Source of the DNA: Monosporascus cannonballus
Lineage: Eukaryota; Ascomycota; Sordariomycetes; Xylariales
NCBI GenBank assembly: GCA_004154925.1
Contig: QJNS01000036.1
Span: 344,286 to 408,285, forward strand
Length of the DNA: 64,000 nt
Direction of reading: 5' to 3'
The translations under genes were made by a program, and so were the position numbers. Position 1 is the first letter of the stretch. Every line of letters begins with the position of its first letter. The notes under the pieces were generated by a model. The model did no database searches. It saw only the letters and a list, made by a program, of their open reading frames with translations, and was not told the DNA's origin. Positions 51,269 to 61,343 of the stretch are shown one piece after another.

Positions 51269-52384
51269 ATTGTTCAACTTTAATTAATATCGTTTTATAT
51301 AAAGTTTTTAAATTTTCTTTTCAAATTCGCATTTAAAATAAAAATGGAAAAAAATTTTAAAAAAAAAAGAAAAATTATGTTTATGTAAAGTTTTAAAAAG
51401 CGTTTTTAATGGTATATAACATTTTTAATTAATATTTTTTAATTCGAACGCTTTTATAATTGCGATAACGTAATTACAGGATATAATATTTAGCTAGAGA
51501 TTTTTTAAAAGTAATTTAATATAAAAATGTTCATTTAACTATGTTTTTACTTGTATAAGTTATGGTTACTGCGTTATAATTATAAAGGCGTTTCAGATTG
51601 AGCTAACTTTAATCTTTTTATAGCCGTAATGCAAAAACGATAATCTATATAGTTTAAAAAATTATTAAACGGGCTTTTTTTATACAAAATATATTAGAGA
51701 AACCTGGTTTACGATAATACGACCGGTAGTTATATTATCGCAGCTATAAAGGTGATACGATCGCTTAGTTTTTAAATTTAAATTTAGCTATATTAATTTT
51801 AATTTTTATTCACAAATTTCGAAAAAACTTCAATATATACATTAACTTATTTATAACGTATATATAAAAATTTGAATTCATTAGACTTAAATTAATTTTG
51901 TGATAATTATAAGAATATTTCTAATTTAATGAATTTTGACTTGTTTATTAATATAATGTAATAATAATAATTTAAACTGATAAATATATAATTACACGGA
52001 TTTTTCTAGATTAAATTATCTTTAAAGAGCTTATAACAAATAATATACGCAGTATTTACGTTATTATAACTATAGAAATATTTTTGTTAATAATTTTATT
52101 AAATTTTAATTTAACGTTATTAATTTTAATTATTATTTAAAAAAATCCGAAAAACTGTCTATATACGTAATATTATATATTTAATATATATTTAAAATAT
52201 TAAAATTACTGGATTCAACATAATAAAATAAATAAAAGATTTACGTAATTTATAAGCGAAGTGTCTACTTTAACTATCCTATTGTGCATATTTAGTTTCT
52301 TAATAACTATACTATACTTAACTTAATTAAAAGTATTCGAAATAATTTTTATCAAATATATTTATTATTTTCTAATAAATGCGC
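51269..52384. other. AT-rich filler, no gene seen
   Basis: No recognisable domain or repeat on either strand. Confidence 0.6.
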
Positions 52385-53835
52385 GCATTATGTTCGAGCT
52401 TATTGCAAACGCTATAATACTCTTTTTTTCTTTTAATCTTTTTATAACGATTATTTTCAGCCATTATTTTCTATGTTAGTTCGTTATCACCCTCTTTTTC
52501 GGCCCGAAAAACCTCCTTTTCTTAAAAAGTAAATAATTCTTTTTTTTGGAGGCGTTGGTTTTTAGTTTTTCGGCGTTTATTAAAAATATGATTAGTTTTA
52601 CCAAAATAGCCGATTTTATTATCGAAAAAAATAATGTTATGTAATATATAATTTGTAATTTTAACCAAATAATTTACTGTTTCGATTATTGCTGTCGGCG
52701 AATTATTTTAGTAATTTATAATTTTATTTTTTAAATAAATAATTTGTGAAATTGTTTTTAAAAGACTTTAAATATTTTCCGTTTAAAGTGAAAAGATAAA
52801 AACATAAAAAATAATGCGTATTCGAAAGGATTATCGAATACTTAATTGCAAAATAATATATTCGAGGTTTAATAAAATAAGATTAATATTACGGAAGCTG
52901 GTCTTAATATTTTCGAATATTATAAAATTTTAAACGTTTCGTAAAAACCGATAAGCGTTTTTTTCCTTAACCATATACGTATTATAAGACCTTATAAAAC
53001 TTTCGATATAACGACCGTAAGCCTATTTTAACGAAAAAAAAATATATTATATTAAAACGCTGACACTTATAAAAAAAATATACAGAACGTAATAATATTG
53101 TATTTTTATAATATATTTTTTAAATTTTATCGAATAATAATTTTCGTAACTCTTAAAAATAAAAAAACGTTTAATATTTTTGATATGCGATTTGATATAT
53201 TTGTCAAAATATTTAATCTAATTCAGATTTAAAACGTTTGTTATTCAGCTGGTACTATTTACGGTAATTGTTTAATTGTATAATATAAAATTGTTACGGT
53301 ATTAAAAAATGAAGTGATTTTTACCCGTTATAATAATATACGACGAGAGGGCCTAAACTTAAAAACCAACAGCTTAAATAATCGTAACTTATTTTTTATT
53401 ATTTTATTAAATTTACTTAGGCTTTTAACGTTTTTCGATAATTGTAATCATTATGCCCGATACCGTTATTAATTTTATTAAATAGTTAATTTCGTGAAAT
53501 TTATATATATTTTTTCGAAAATGTCCTATTTCGTAATTATATTACGTACGAATTTAAACTATTCGTAAAATACTTTTAAAATTTATATATAACCTTTTCG
53601 TAATTGATTTTTTTATTTAAACGCGTTTTTAACTTATTTTACCGTTTAACGAAGTTCGACGTCCAGTTAACGCCGACGTATTCTGCGTCGCGTTTATATA
53701 AGAATATATTAGCCATATTTTTAAAATTTTTAAATCGAGGAAAAAACGTTCGCGCATTAAAATCAAAAATATGTTCGATAATAATTTGCTTTTAGAAATT
53801 AGTTAATTTTCGCAAATTAGACGGTATATCGCGTT
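52385..53835 (-). mobile_element. pogo/Fot1-like transposon (copy 3), RIP-mutated
   Basis: Minus-strand homologue of copies 1 and 2. Near 53,610-53,735 it reads MANIFLYKRDAEYVGVNW followed by TSNFVKR, the conserved end of the DNA-binding region (GKNWxxNFVKR). Near 52,560-52,600 it reads NHIFNKRRKTKNQRLQKK, and the tail near 52,395-52,430 reads YYSVCNKLEHNARIY, the decayed CxxCxxxGHNART signature. The middle, with the catalytic residues, is too eroded for me to place. ORFs at 53,604-53,795 (plus strand) are shadows. Confidence 0.7.
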
Positions 53836-54129
53836 ATACAGGTTTATTTTAGATTTGTTCGCGAAAAGTTGTTTTCGAAATAATATATATAATTGCAAAC
53901 TTTTAATAATTAATACAAAAATAACTTTTTTAGCCTAAATAACAAGGTTTAATTATGTTTATTTTTGGGGGAAAACCTAAATATATTATTATATCAAAAA
54001 CTATATAAGTAAAGTAAGGTAGTTGAAAAGTTAAATCCAGGTGAGAGCTTTGCTTATATAAATGTTTCGCTTATAAACTACTTTAGTTATTTTATTAAGA
54101 AAAATATTAAATAAAAACGTTTTTGCGTA
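53836..54129. other. AT-rich spacer, no gene seen
   Basis: Nothing recognised between the pogo copy and repeat S. Confidence 0.5.
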
Positions 54130-54264
54130 ATGTAAACTTAGGCCTCGTTAATTCGTTACGGGGATACGTTATTTGATTAATCAATTTCAGCGCCTTGGTG
54201 TAATATATAAAAATACATTAAAAATAAAAACGAGCCAGCGGATGTCTGAGCTAGCTGAGGTAAA
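54130..54264 (+). repeat. Short interspersed repeat family S, copy 4
   Basis: Best-preserved copy: AACTTAGGCCTCGTTAATTC, GTTACGGGGATACGTTATTT, TTTCAGCGCCTTGGTGTAAT, then GAGCTAGCTGAGGTAA. About 130 bp, non-coding. It abuts a MITE M copy at its right end. Confidence 0.65.
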
Positions 54265-54426
54265 TCAGGCCTTATTTTGGAAATTTGTTGTTTTTGTGGA
54301 TATTGTTGTGGGTCTGCCTTGGCAATATATCCAAAGTTACAATTTTTGGAAGTCTTAGTCACAGTTATGCCGTAGACGCAGCCACAACCTCCAAAATGAG
54401 ATCCTAATCGCAATAAGGCAATTAGG
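54264..54426 (+). mobile_element. MITE family M, copy 4
   Basis: AGGCCTTATTTTGGAAATTT on the left faces CAACCTCCAAAATGAGATCC on the right. The sub-terminal TATGCCGTAGACGCAGCCAC and outer TCGCAATAAGGCAATTAG match copy 2. Two overlapping ORFs of 61 and 78 codons on opposite strands lie over this repeat and are artefacts of it. Confidence 0.65.
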
Positions 54427-55199
54427 TGCTATTTGGGACTGTAACTGTTAATTAAATTTTAAAGGATTTATTTTAATTTATCCAAAAATATTATAATACT
54501 TTTATATAATATAATAATTATATTTATTTTCGTAGAAACGAATTAGTTTAATAACTTTTTAAATAAATAGAAACTTATTATGTTATATAAAATTATTAAA
54601 TTCATTTAAATATTAACATAATAAATATTAATTTTGAAATTTACTAGGTAATTGTTTTCGAAATATTGTAAATTAATTTCGTATTAATTTTTAATATTTC
54701 AAATTTTAGTTTTTTTTAAAAAAAAACCTTTGAAATAAGGCCGTATTAAACGAGATTTTCCTTAAAGTTTTACTATACGATTAAAGTTTTAGGATATTTT
54801 TTTATATAAATGTTACGTTTCGTAATATATTTCTTAATTAAACGCAATTATATAACGCTTGTAAGCTGTTTTACGTTAAGTTTATTTAAATTATTAAAGT
54901 ATTAGATACGGTATAAAGAAAAGTTAAAACATAAAGCAAAAAAATTTTAAAGTAATTAAAATAGTTTTTGAAAATTATGTTTTTAAGTATAAAATTATCT
55001 TATATATCAACAAGAATAAAATATAAAGTAAAAAAATTATAATTTATTTAACTGTAATTATTTTGTGTAATTAAAGCATAGCCTTTAAACTTATTACAAT
55101 TAAATTAATCGAGAAATTAAATTATATAAAATATAGAAAATAAAAATTATCTTGCTAAAATTAAGCTTTAAAAAATCTTGGTTAGGAAACTCTATATAC
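54427..55199. other. AT-rich filler up to the gene island
   Basis: No gene. The first about 30 bp (GTGCTATTTGGGACTGTAAC) resemble the reverse complement of 27,015-27,045. Composition changes abruptly at about 55,190. Confidence 0.55.
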
Positions 55200-55274
55200 T
55201 GTGGGAGCACCGGAATAAGGTTATTGCGGTGCCCTTAAGGCTTGATGACTAAGAGACACCTCTATTCTGTGACA
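55200..55274 (+). repeat. LTR-like terminal remnant
   Basis: TGTGGGAGCACCGGAATAAG starts a 75-bp TG...CA unit ending CTATTCTGTGACA. Its first half is homologous to the start of the candidate solo LTR at 23,692, but here it is unmutated. It could be an internally deleted solo LTR. It sits at the exact composition boundary, 36 bp before the possible start codon of the next gene. Confidence 0.4.
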
Positions 55275-55309
55275 GAAGAAACATTCCGACCCTGGTTCTC
55301 GCCCGCGTA

Positions 55310-56156
55310 ATGGGTACTGCGTGTACTCTGATCTCCTGGAGCGTCTATCGTGCGAGTCTAGGGTTGGTGGCTTTTACAGGGGTTTTGGTGCTTCTAATCG
55401 CCCGTCGATACCGACTGATCAGAGCTTCGATGGGTATTGTTACGGACTCGCGCCTGTAATTGTATCATACCTCGCCCTTCCACGAGGAATGATGGTCACT
55501 CTCTAGTAGGGATATTCCCCCAGCTAGCCAAATGTGTTTGGCCTCAGCTAACGATCCACAGCAATCCCATATATTACGGCCACGGCGAGAGTAAGTTCCT
55601 CTGCAAGCGGATCATAGGACTGCCTGATGACATTGTGCGGACGCGAAAGGATTGCGAGGTCGCTACCTTCATGAAGGTCCCCCCGGCCCACGCATGGCTT
55701 GAAGGAGATGCAGGCGAGCGAAGGAGTTTAGATAGCACTCATTTCGGACCCGTCCCGTTACAGCTGCTGCGGGAGAGAGTGGTTTATATGTTTTACCCTT
55801 GGCACATAGCTGGGAGATTCCGGTGGAAGGACCACGATGTCAGCCATCGAATCGTCCGCGACCCGGCGTTACTGCGGAAGTGGCAAGAAGAGAATACCAT
55901 TTTTGGATTCAAACCAAAGCCGGGCGTGCAGCGAGACCTCGATAGAGCGACACTTTGGCGAAAGGGGACTGGACTAGAAAAGAAATTGCAGGCTATGGAT
56001 GAGCACCGGCACAAAAACGGCCTCCATAAGACCTCCCAAAGGCAAGCCGCAGGCCTAAGAACACCCAGGATACCGACGCATGAAAGGAAAATAGCGGCGG
56101 CAGGTGTGCTTGTTTGGCCCTGCGTTTGCATTATTCGGCATTCTCTTCTTTATTAG
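55310..56156 (+). CDS. IMP2: IMP2-like mitochondrial inner membrane signal peptidase (S26), N-terminal frame broken
   Basis: Member of the S26 signal peptidase family, closest by eye to fungal IMP2, which trims sorting signals at the inner mitochondrial membrane. From the possible ATG at 55,310 a short reading frame gives a hydrophobic segment, LGLVAFTGVLVLLIA, then RRYRLIRASMG, where SM may be the catalytic Ser box, although its usual Pro is missing. The frame then changes before 55,470 and continues as PVIVSYLALPRGMMVTL. A 56-nt intron (GTAGGG at 55,506, GCTAAC branch-like site, CACAG ending 55,561) joins to YNPIYYGHGESKFLCKRIIG, with the catalytic Lys in CKRIIGLPDD (codon at 55,605), then AHAWLEGDAG, DSTHFGPVPL and a long basic tail to the stop at 56,156. 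The frame change near 55,440-55,470 means a pseudogene, another intron or a sequencing error. The family's LPGD is LPDD here. Upstream DNA is transposon-derived. Confidence 0.6.
55506..55561 (+). other. Predicted 56-nt intron of the IMP2-like gene
   Basis: GTAGGG donor, AGCTAACG branch-point-like sequence 10-15 nt before a CCACAG acceptor. Removing it joins two stretches that both match the S26 family in one frame and eliminates two in-frame stops. Confidence 0.5.
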
Positions 56157-57584
56157 GTATACTAGGCTAGTCAAGCTAGCAATATATGGTAAGGTGTTGG
56201 TAAGGTGATTGTGACGCCCTTTTTGAGGGGTATGAGAGTTAAGGCAACAACTAGATGTAATTTTCAGGTCCGCTATGCCTTCACAACAAAAGAAACACTT
56301 GATTCATATTCCCGAGAACTATGTGCGCTCTTTTGTCCATCTAAGGTGTCATTCGCAACACGTCTTGCCACAAGATTCGGTTCACTAGTCTGTAGGGGAT
56401 GATCATAAGAGCCTCGAAACCTGCCAAACACGCTCAGAGGACTGTTCCCCTTCCCCAGACAGATCAGCAACGATGCTTAGCGGGATCTTGCAGATCGAAA
56501 AGCTGATAACGCCTTAGTGTAACTTGCCAACATATTACGACGGCACGGCATCTTGGATGTAGGGTAAAGCAGGGCGCTATGGGAGGATCGAGGCTCATAC
56601 AGAGCTCATCGCAGCTCTTCGACGACGACGAGGTCTATGGAAGCCGGTGATCAGGCCTGCCACATCAAGTTGCTTGCCAGCCGCAGGAGGGCTCATGTTA
56701 CAAGAGATGCATGTTTTCCTCTCCTCGCCGCTAAGCAAATCATGAGAGTTAATGCATAGCCGGGATAACGTATGCGGCATCGGGGGCACCGAGCAAGCTG
56801 ACTGCGTGATTACAAAACATATTGCTTGCTCTGATCCAGGCGAGGGACCCGTTGGAGATATTTAAGGGATATTGCCTATGGAGTCATGGAGAACCCTGTG
56901 ACACAGAGCGGGGCGACCGAGTGATCAGCACGATCGTCAAGATAACGGATTGATATGCATGCAATCATGCGAAGAAGCAAGCAAGCATTCGCGGAGCCGG
57001 GGTGAACGAGGACTCCCCGCGCATGATCTTCATGCGTCTCCGAAAAGAAACTAGCCGGCAAATTCGTAGTGGTCAGGATCCTCGATCATCCGGGGGGAGG
57101 GGGAATGGACGATGAAAGCTATAGGGTCGAGTGATACGAACAATTGGCTTGGAGTGTAGCTGGGACGCAGATGAGCGTTTAATTCATAAGTTTCTATTGA
57201 GACTGAGAACTGAACGCCACATGGAGACATCCCCTTTTCCCTAGAGCAATTTGTAGTGTACATTCTCTGAGCATTCCTTGCGTCGTACCATCTATATCCG
57301 CCAAGCCTCATGCCTTGTCGTACGTTGAAGTGAGTTCACCGTCACCCAAAAGCCGACTTGCGGAAAAAGGCCCTCTAGATCCCGTTACCGCAAGTTACAC
57401 TGAGAGCCAATCTCGCCAACGCCGAGCACCGAAAACCCCCAACCGAGCATATCGTCGCCGAGTTTTGTTTCTCTATTCTTGCTGTACATTTGAAGTTGAA
57501 GTGAATGTGTATATGGTGTGCGATGCGCCGAGTTGCGCATAGACATATGTAGCATAGCCAGATGTTTCACCATCAACGAGTTCC
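56157..57584. other. Intergenic region between two convergent genes, no gene seen
   Basis: Normal base composition, short overlapping ORFs on both strands with no family motif and no long codon-biased frame. It should contain the 3' ends of both neighbouring transcripts. I cannot place a terminator. Confidence 0.5.
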
Positions 57585-58925
57585 TCATGATTTCAGCTCA
57601 AAGCTGCCACTGCTGTAGGGCTCGAAGTGGACATTCGATTTGCTTACGCCCTTCGACTTCAGGAAAGACTCCATCTCGAACATGAATTTGTCGGGTCCAC
57701 AGATGAAGTATGTGGTTGATCCATTTTGAAGCTGTAAGTCGTCATGGTTCAAGTAGGATAGATCCACCCTGAAGTCGTAAGTGTACGTAGCAGTTTCGGG
57801 TTCCGCCAGTCGTGTCTTGAAGAACGATACCCTGAGATTTGGATGCTGTGCTGCCAGACCGCGTACGTGGGCCTCGAAGGGGATACTCTGTCTGGACCCG
57901 TGAACCCAGGAGACAGGCTTATTCGGCTGCTTCTGGATGATTGTGTTGAGGATTGACATCAGCGGCGCGGCGCCAATGCCTGCCGAGATGAGCACGATCG
58001 GCACCGTGCTGTCGTCGTCGGCGTGGTGGCCGAAATCGCCCGCCGGGTGTGTCAACTCTACCACGTCGCCCTCCCGTATATCATCAATAAGTGCATTGGA
58101 TACGAGACCCGGCCGCGATGTGTCAGAGTTATCGAAGCCGTTTCCGGACACGCTGCTGACGGCCATCGAACCGGAGACGATGCTGGCCCTGCTTCGACGC
58201 TTCCGGAGCTTCGATTCCGCCTCGGAACTGTAATCTGCCCACTGGCCCAGATAACGCTTGACGGTGATACGGTAGCTGTCCGCCGAGGGTATGTCACTGA
58301 GCGAGTACTGCCGTATCTGCATATACGTCATGCCGGCCACGCGAATCCGTAGCGAGACGTACTGTCCTGGCTTGTATAGGGGTAACTTGCTGCCATCTAC
58401 CGGCTTCAAAACAAACGAGACGACGTCGCCATCCTCGGTCTCGGGCTTCCTGCTCTGTACCATGAACTTCATCCAGCCCGACCAGGGCTCAAATTCTTTG
58501 TAGATTTGCGCCTCTCTGCTGCTCAGCATTCGGGATATGATCCAGTAGGCCTTGTTCCAGGCCATCCTCACGTCGGTTGTCATGTTGGGTCCCAAGACGG
58601 CGGCGAAGGCCCGTAGGAGGTACTTGCCCACGATATCGTAATCCTCAGCTTGTATGCTCAGAGACGCGTGCTTCTGGGCGACCCTTTCCATCATGGGGAT
58701 CAACTCGCTGATGTGGTTGATGTTGGATGCGAAGGCGAGAATGAGGGAGATGAGCGCCCGCGGCTGCGTGCCGCTTTGCATGTTGGCATTGTTGAAGTAG
58801 TTGTTCAGCTCCGGGTGGTTACGCAACATAGTCCTGTAGAAGACGGTGGCGATGTGCTCTCCATGTTCCTTCAGAAATGGTATGGTGGCCCTGACCAGCT
58901 TGGCCTCATTGTAGCTGAGAGACAT
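57585..58925 (-). CDS. fhb: Flavohemoglobin (nitric oxide dioxygenase)
   Basis: Oxidises nitric oxide to nitrate with O2 and NAD(P)H, protecting against nitrosative stress; heme-globin plus FAD/NAD reductase in one chain. Intact, intronless, 446 residues (family usually about 400). Globin domain about 1-140: Y30 (B10), Q54 (E7), proximal H86 in VAQKHASL, and Y96 and E138 of the heme-pocket network. FAD domain: RQYSL at 205-209. NAD domain: SAGIGAAPL at 314-322, CGPDKFM from 409, and FEPY at 434-437 near the C-terminus, where bacterial Hmp has YECF. The extra length is a Ser/Arg-rich insertion at about 233-280, between the FAD-binding beta strands, predicted to be disordered. ATG at 58,925 is chosen because homology starts there; no presequence is in this frame. 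Base composition is normal and no RIP damage is seen. It is convergent with the IMP2-like gene. Confidence 0.95.
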   Translation of the reverse strand: MSLSYNEAKLVRATIPFLKEHGEHIATVFYRTMLRNHPELNNYFNNANMQSGTQPRALISLILAFASNINHISELIPMMERVAQKHASLSIQAEDYDIVGKYLLRAFAAVLGPNMTTDVRMAWNKAYWIISRMLSSREAQIYKEFEPWSGWMKFMVQSRKPETEDGDVVSFVLKPVDGSKLPLYKPGQYVSLRIRVAGMTYMQIRQYSLSDIPSADSYRITVKRYLGQWADYSSEAESKLRKRRSRASIVSGSMAVSSVSGNGFDNSDTSRPGLVSNALIDDIREGDVVELTHPAGDFGHHADDDSTVPIVLISAGIGAAPLMSILNTIIQKQPNKPVSWVHGSRQSIPFEAHVRGLAAQHPNLRVSFFKTRLAEPETATYTYDFRVDLSYLNHDDLQLQNGSTTYFICGPDKFMFEMESFLKSKGVSKSNVHFEPYSSGSFELKS

Positions 58926-59154
58926 GGCGATGGATTGCGTCTCTCGTTACCTGTACACCGGAGTATGTGCGTGGGTGGACCACAGTCTCAACGCCTTGGA
59001 ATCTGTGGAAGAATGGGCGTCCCCTAACGGAACAATGGAAAGGCCGGAAATGTTTGTTCAAGAAAGAAGCCATGACACCCCGCTCTCGAGACGGCTCTGC
59101 CTTTTCTACCGGAATGCGCAATGGTCTCACCTGGCCTATTAAAAAGCCCGCCAT
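58906..59154 (-). other. Upstream ORF overlapping the flavohemoglobin start, presequence-like
   Basis: Frame +1 relative to the flavohemoglobin, with ATG at 59,154 or 59,073 and TGA inside the first codons of the main ORF. From the inner ATG it encodes 55 residues beginning MASFLNKHFRPFHCSVRGRP, rich in Arg/His/Phe and free of acidic residues for its first 28, then a HPRTYSG segment resembling a mitochondrial processing site. It could be a translation-inhibiting uORF, or a presequence exon joined by an intron I cannot define: the GTAACG...CTCAG pair at 58,915-58,950 would not restore frame. Also possible by chance. A TTTTTAATA sequence at about 59,140 could serve as TATA-like element. Confidence 0.35.
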
Positions 59155-59744
59155 GACAAGTTGGATCTTGCATTGTAGGGGACCAGGAAAACATACGATG
59201 TGACGGGGATGTCCTTATGGAGATCGTTGAGGCCACGCGAAACCCCAGCCCCTGTCGACCAGGGGTTGCTAGGCGTCGGTTGCCCAATCCCGGTGGGGTG
59301 CGGAGGTTGCCGACACATCAGCTGCATTGACAACATTTATCAATGAGACATTCAAAATTGTTATCATTTCCAAGTAAACCAGCTCGTTCATCCGATTGAA
59401 GGCCAACTAGTGGCAAAACAACTGACTCAAGCGACCGCGCTTCCCCAAAAGGGAACTAAAGGGGACTTTGAAGCTCCTTAATTGGTTCATCTGGAATGGA
59501 CCAGTCCGGCTCGACCCATAATTCAAGGATTATTAGCGCTGCAGATAGGGAAAGGCATTGTGCGCTGCTGCGTGGTCCACCGTGCCCGAGATAGACGCAT
59601 ATCGGGAATATTTTTATCGTGCCATACAGTACGCAGGGGTATTTTCTGTTAGTTTCTCCACCGGGCCCACGAAATACCGAGGTTGGCTAGAATGTCAATT
59701 CCCATATAATTTGTATGCCAAGTAACATTATTAGTTATTCTCCT
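59155..59744. promoter_or_regulatory. Upstream region of the flavohemoglobin gene
   Basis: Normal-composition intergenic DNA between the flavohemoglobin and the mariner element; it must hold the promoter, but no specific operator can be supported. No other gene seen. Confidence 0.35.
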
Positions 59745-60955
59745 GCTTTCCTTTATTGTTATAATATATTTTAATCTGATCTTATTATAATAGTGATAAT
59801 TTAAATAAAAAGTTACTAGAGATAGCATTTCAAGTTTTTAATATAGCTCGATATAGCTATTCCTTTGATAATAACTATAGTTTATAATGGACCTTTAAAT
59901 AACGTTTCATCCAAGCCTATACGTTTTTTATTGGATTTAAATTAGGGTTGTTAGATGACCATTTAAGGCTATAAATATTAAGGGCGTCAAGTTTTCGATA
60001 CGTACGCTTCGTTTAATGGATCCGATTGTCGTCGTACTAAAAAAGGGTATATTAAGAAAGTGTTTCATAAATTCTTTCACTTTGGAAAGTGTTTTTTATA
60101 GTATTTTTTGCAGTAAGATTTTCTTCGCTTTTAGATTATATATAACAAGGCTTTTTACACTATTTTCGAAAGTAACTCTGAATTATCTATTCGTAAAAAT
60201 TCTATATGTGTAATTATTCGAAGTTATAAGGATTTTTTAGCTTATAATAAGTTATTTACTGCCGATAATATAGCTGTATAATGGCGTAATATTTATTTAA
60301 CTATATAAGATTTTGTTTTACTATGGCCTCGGGTATTGGCTACATTTCGAACTATTTTTTACAAAGACTGGCCTTATATATCTTGTCTTTAAAGTTTAAC
60401 GGAAATTTCGTACGGCCTTTAATCTTACGTTTGAAGCTGAATTTTTTAAAGTACGGCGGATAATATCTATTTCGTATAGTTCGAGGATCGAAATAAGATA
60501 TCGAAAGTTATTTTAAAGTATTTTTTTCGATGGCTATTTTTTAAAAAGATAAAAAAGCGTTTGCATATAATACAATGGTAGAACTCTTTACGAACGTTTA
60601 GATTTTCGTCGTTTCAATATAAGGCGAGTATTTAGGGCGTATTGTATTTGTCGTTGTGTAAAATCGGTTATTTTGAAAAGCTTTTCATAGATAAGTTCGA
60701 GAAAATACTTTTTTAATACCTAGATTTCGTATTTATTATTATAATTTAATAGCGAATAAGAGCTCCGGGAGGCCTTCGAGCCGTTTTTAATATTCGGATC
60801 GCGTTCTTGAAAGGGCTTTCGAAGAAGGAGCTCTAGGATTCGGAGCTGTTGTCGTCGTTGTTAAAGCCATTCCGCCGTTCGAAACGCGAACGAAGCGGTA
60901 TAAAGGCGTTGCTTTTTAATACAACGCATACGGGATTCTAAACCCACTGTAATCA
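59745..60955 (-). mobile_element. Tc1/mariner-type transposon, RIP-mutated
   Basis: On the minus strand near 60,660-60,580 the DNA-binding part reads TDFTQRQIQYALNTRLILKR, matching fungal Tc1-type transposases (xFTxRQIQxALxTRLTPxKR). At about 60,035-59,915 it reads DNRIH then LKWSSNNPNLNPIKNV followed by a stop. This is the DNAxxH...WPxxSPDLNPIENxW block with the third catalytic Asp changed to Asn and the Trp to a stop by RIP. About 1.2 kb, the right size. The surroundings on both sides are unmutated, so the composition break marks the element well. Terminal inverted repeats were not identified. Confidence 0.75.
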
Positions 60956-61287
60956 GCCTTTAAACAGCCTTAAACAATATTAAATAGAAAGGAATAGCTT
61001 GTAATAAAGAGCGTACTAAAGCTGGCATTGCGTTGATACAGTGATAATGATTGATGATGTATTTTCCTATACAAATTCCATGGGCTTCTACATACTAGCT
61101 TTATTAGGCAAATGATGGGCGAAGTGGAGAAACTAACAGAAAATACCCCTGCGTACTGTACAGCTATCGAATTTTCCATCGGAATTCCTCACCGCGCAAT
61201 GCCGAGGCGTTTCTTTCTACTAATTTTTGTAGTGACGTTGAATGGGCCAATTAAGGTGCTGCTAGCGAGTTTTCGAGCTCCTCCTGC
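60956..61287. other. Normal-composition DNA, no gene seen
   Basis: Short ORFs on both strands at 60,970-61,297 overlap one another and carry no family motif. Confidence 0.5.
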
Positions 61288-61343
61288 GACACTGTGACAC
61301 TGTGACACTGCGACACTGCGACACTGCGACACTGCGACACTGG
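61288..61343. repeat. 8-bp minisatellite, 7 units
   Basis: GACACTGT twice, GACACTGC four times, GACACTGG once, in perfect register. The minus-strand ORF across it (SVAVSQC repeats) is a by-product. Confidence 0.9.

Noticed and set aside
55590..55625. GTAAGT at 55,591 as an intron donor in the IMP2-like gene
   Set aside because: Reading through keeps the conserved SKFLCKRIIGLPDD block, and the nearest acceptors would give an intron of about 33 nt.
57937..58503. Several 70-125-codon plus- and minus-strand ORFs over the flavohemoglobin
   Set aside because: They are overlapping shadows of a strongly conserved 446-residue coding frame and contain no domain.
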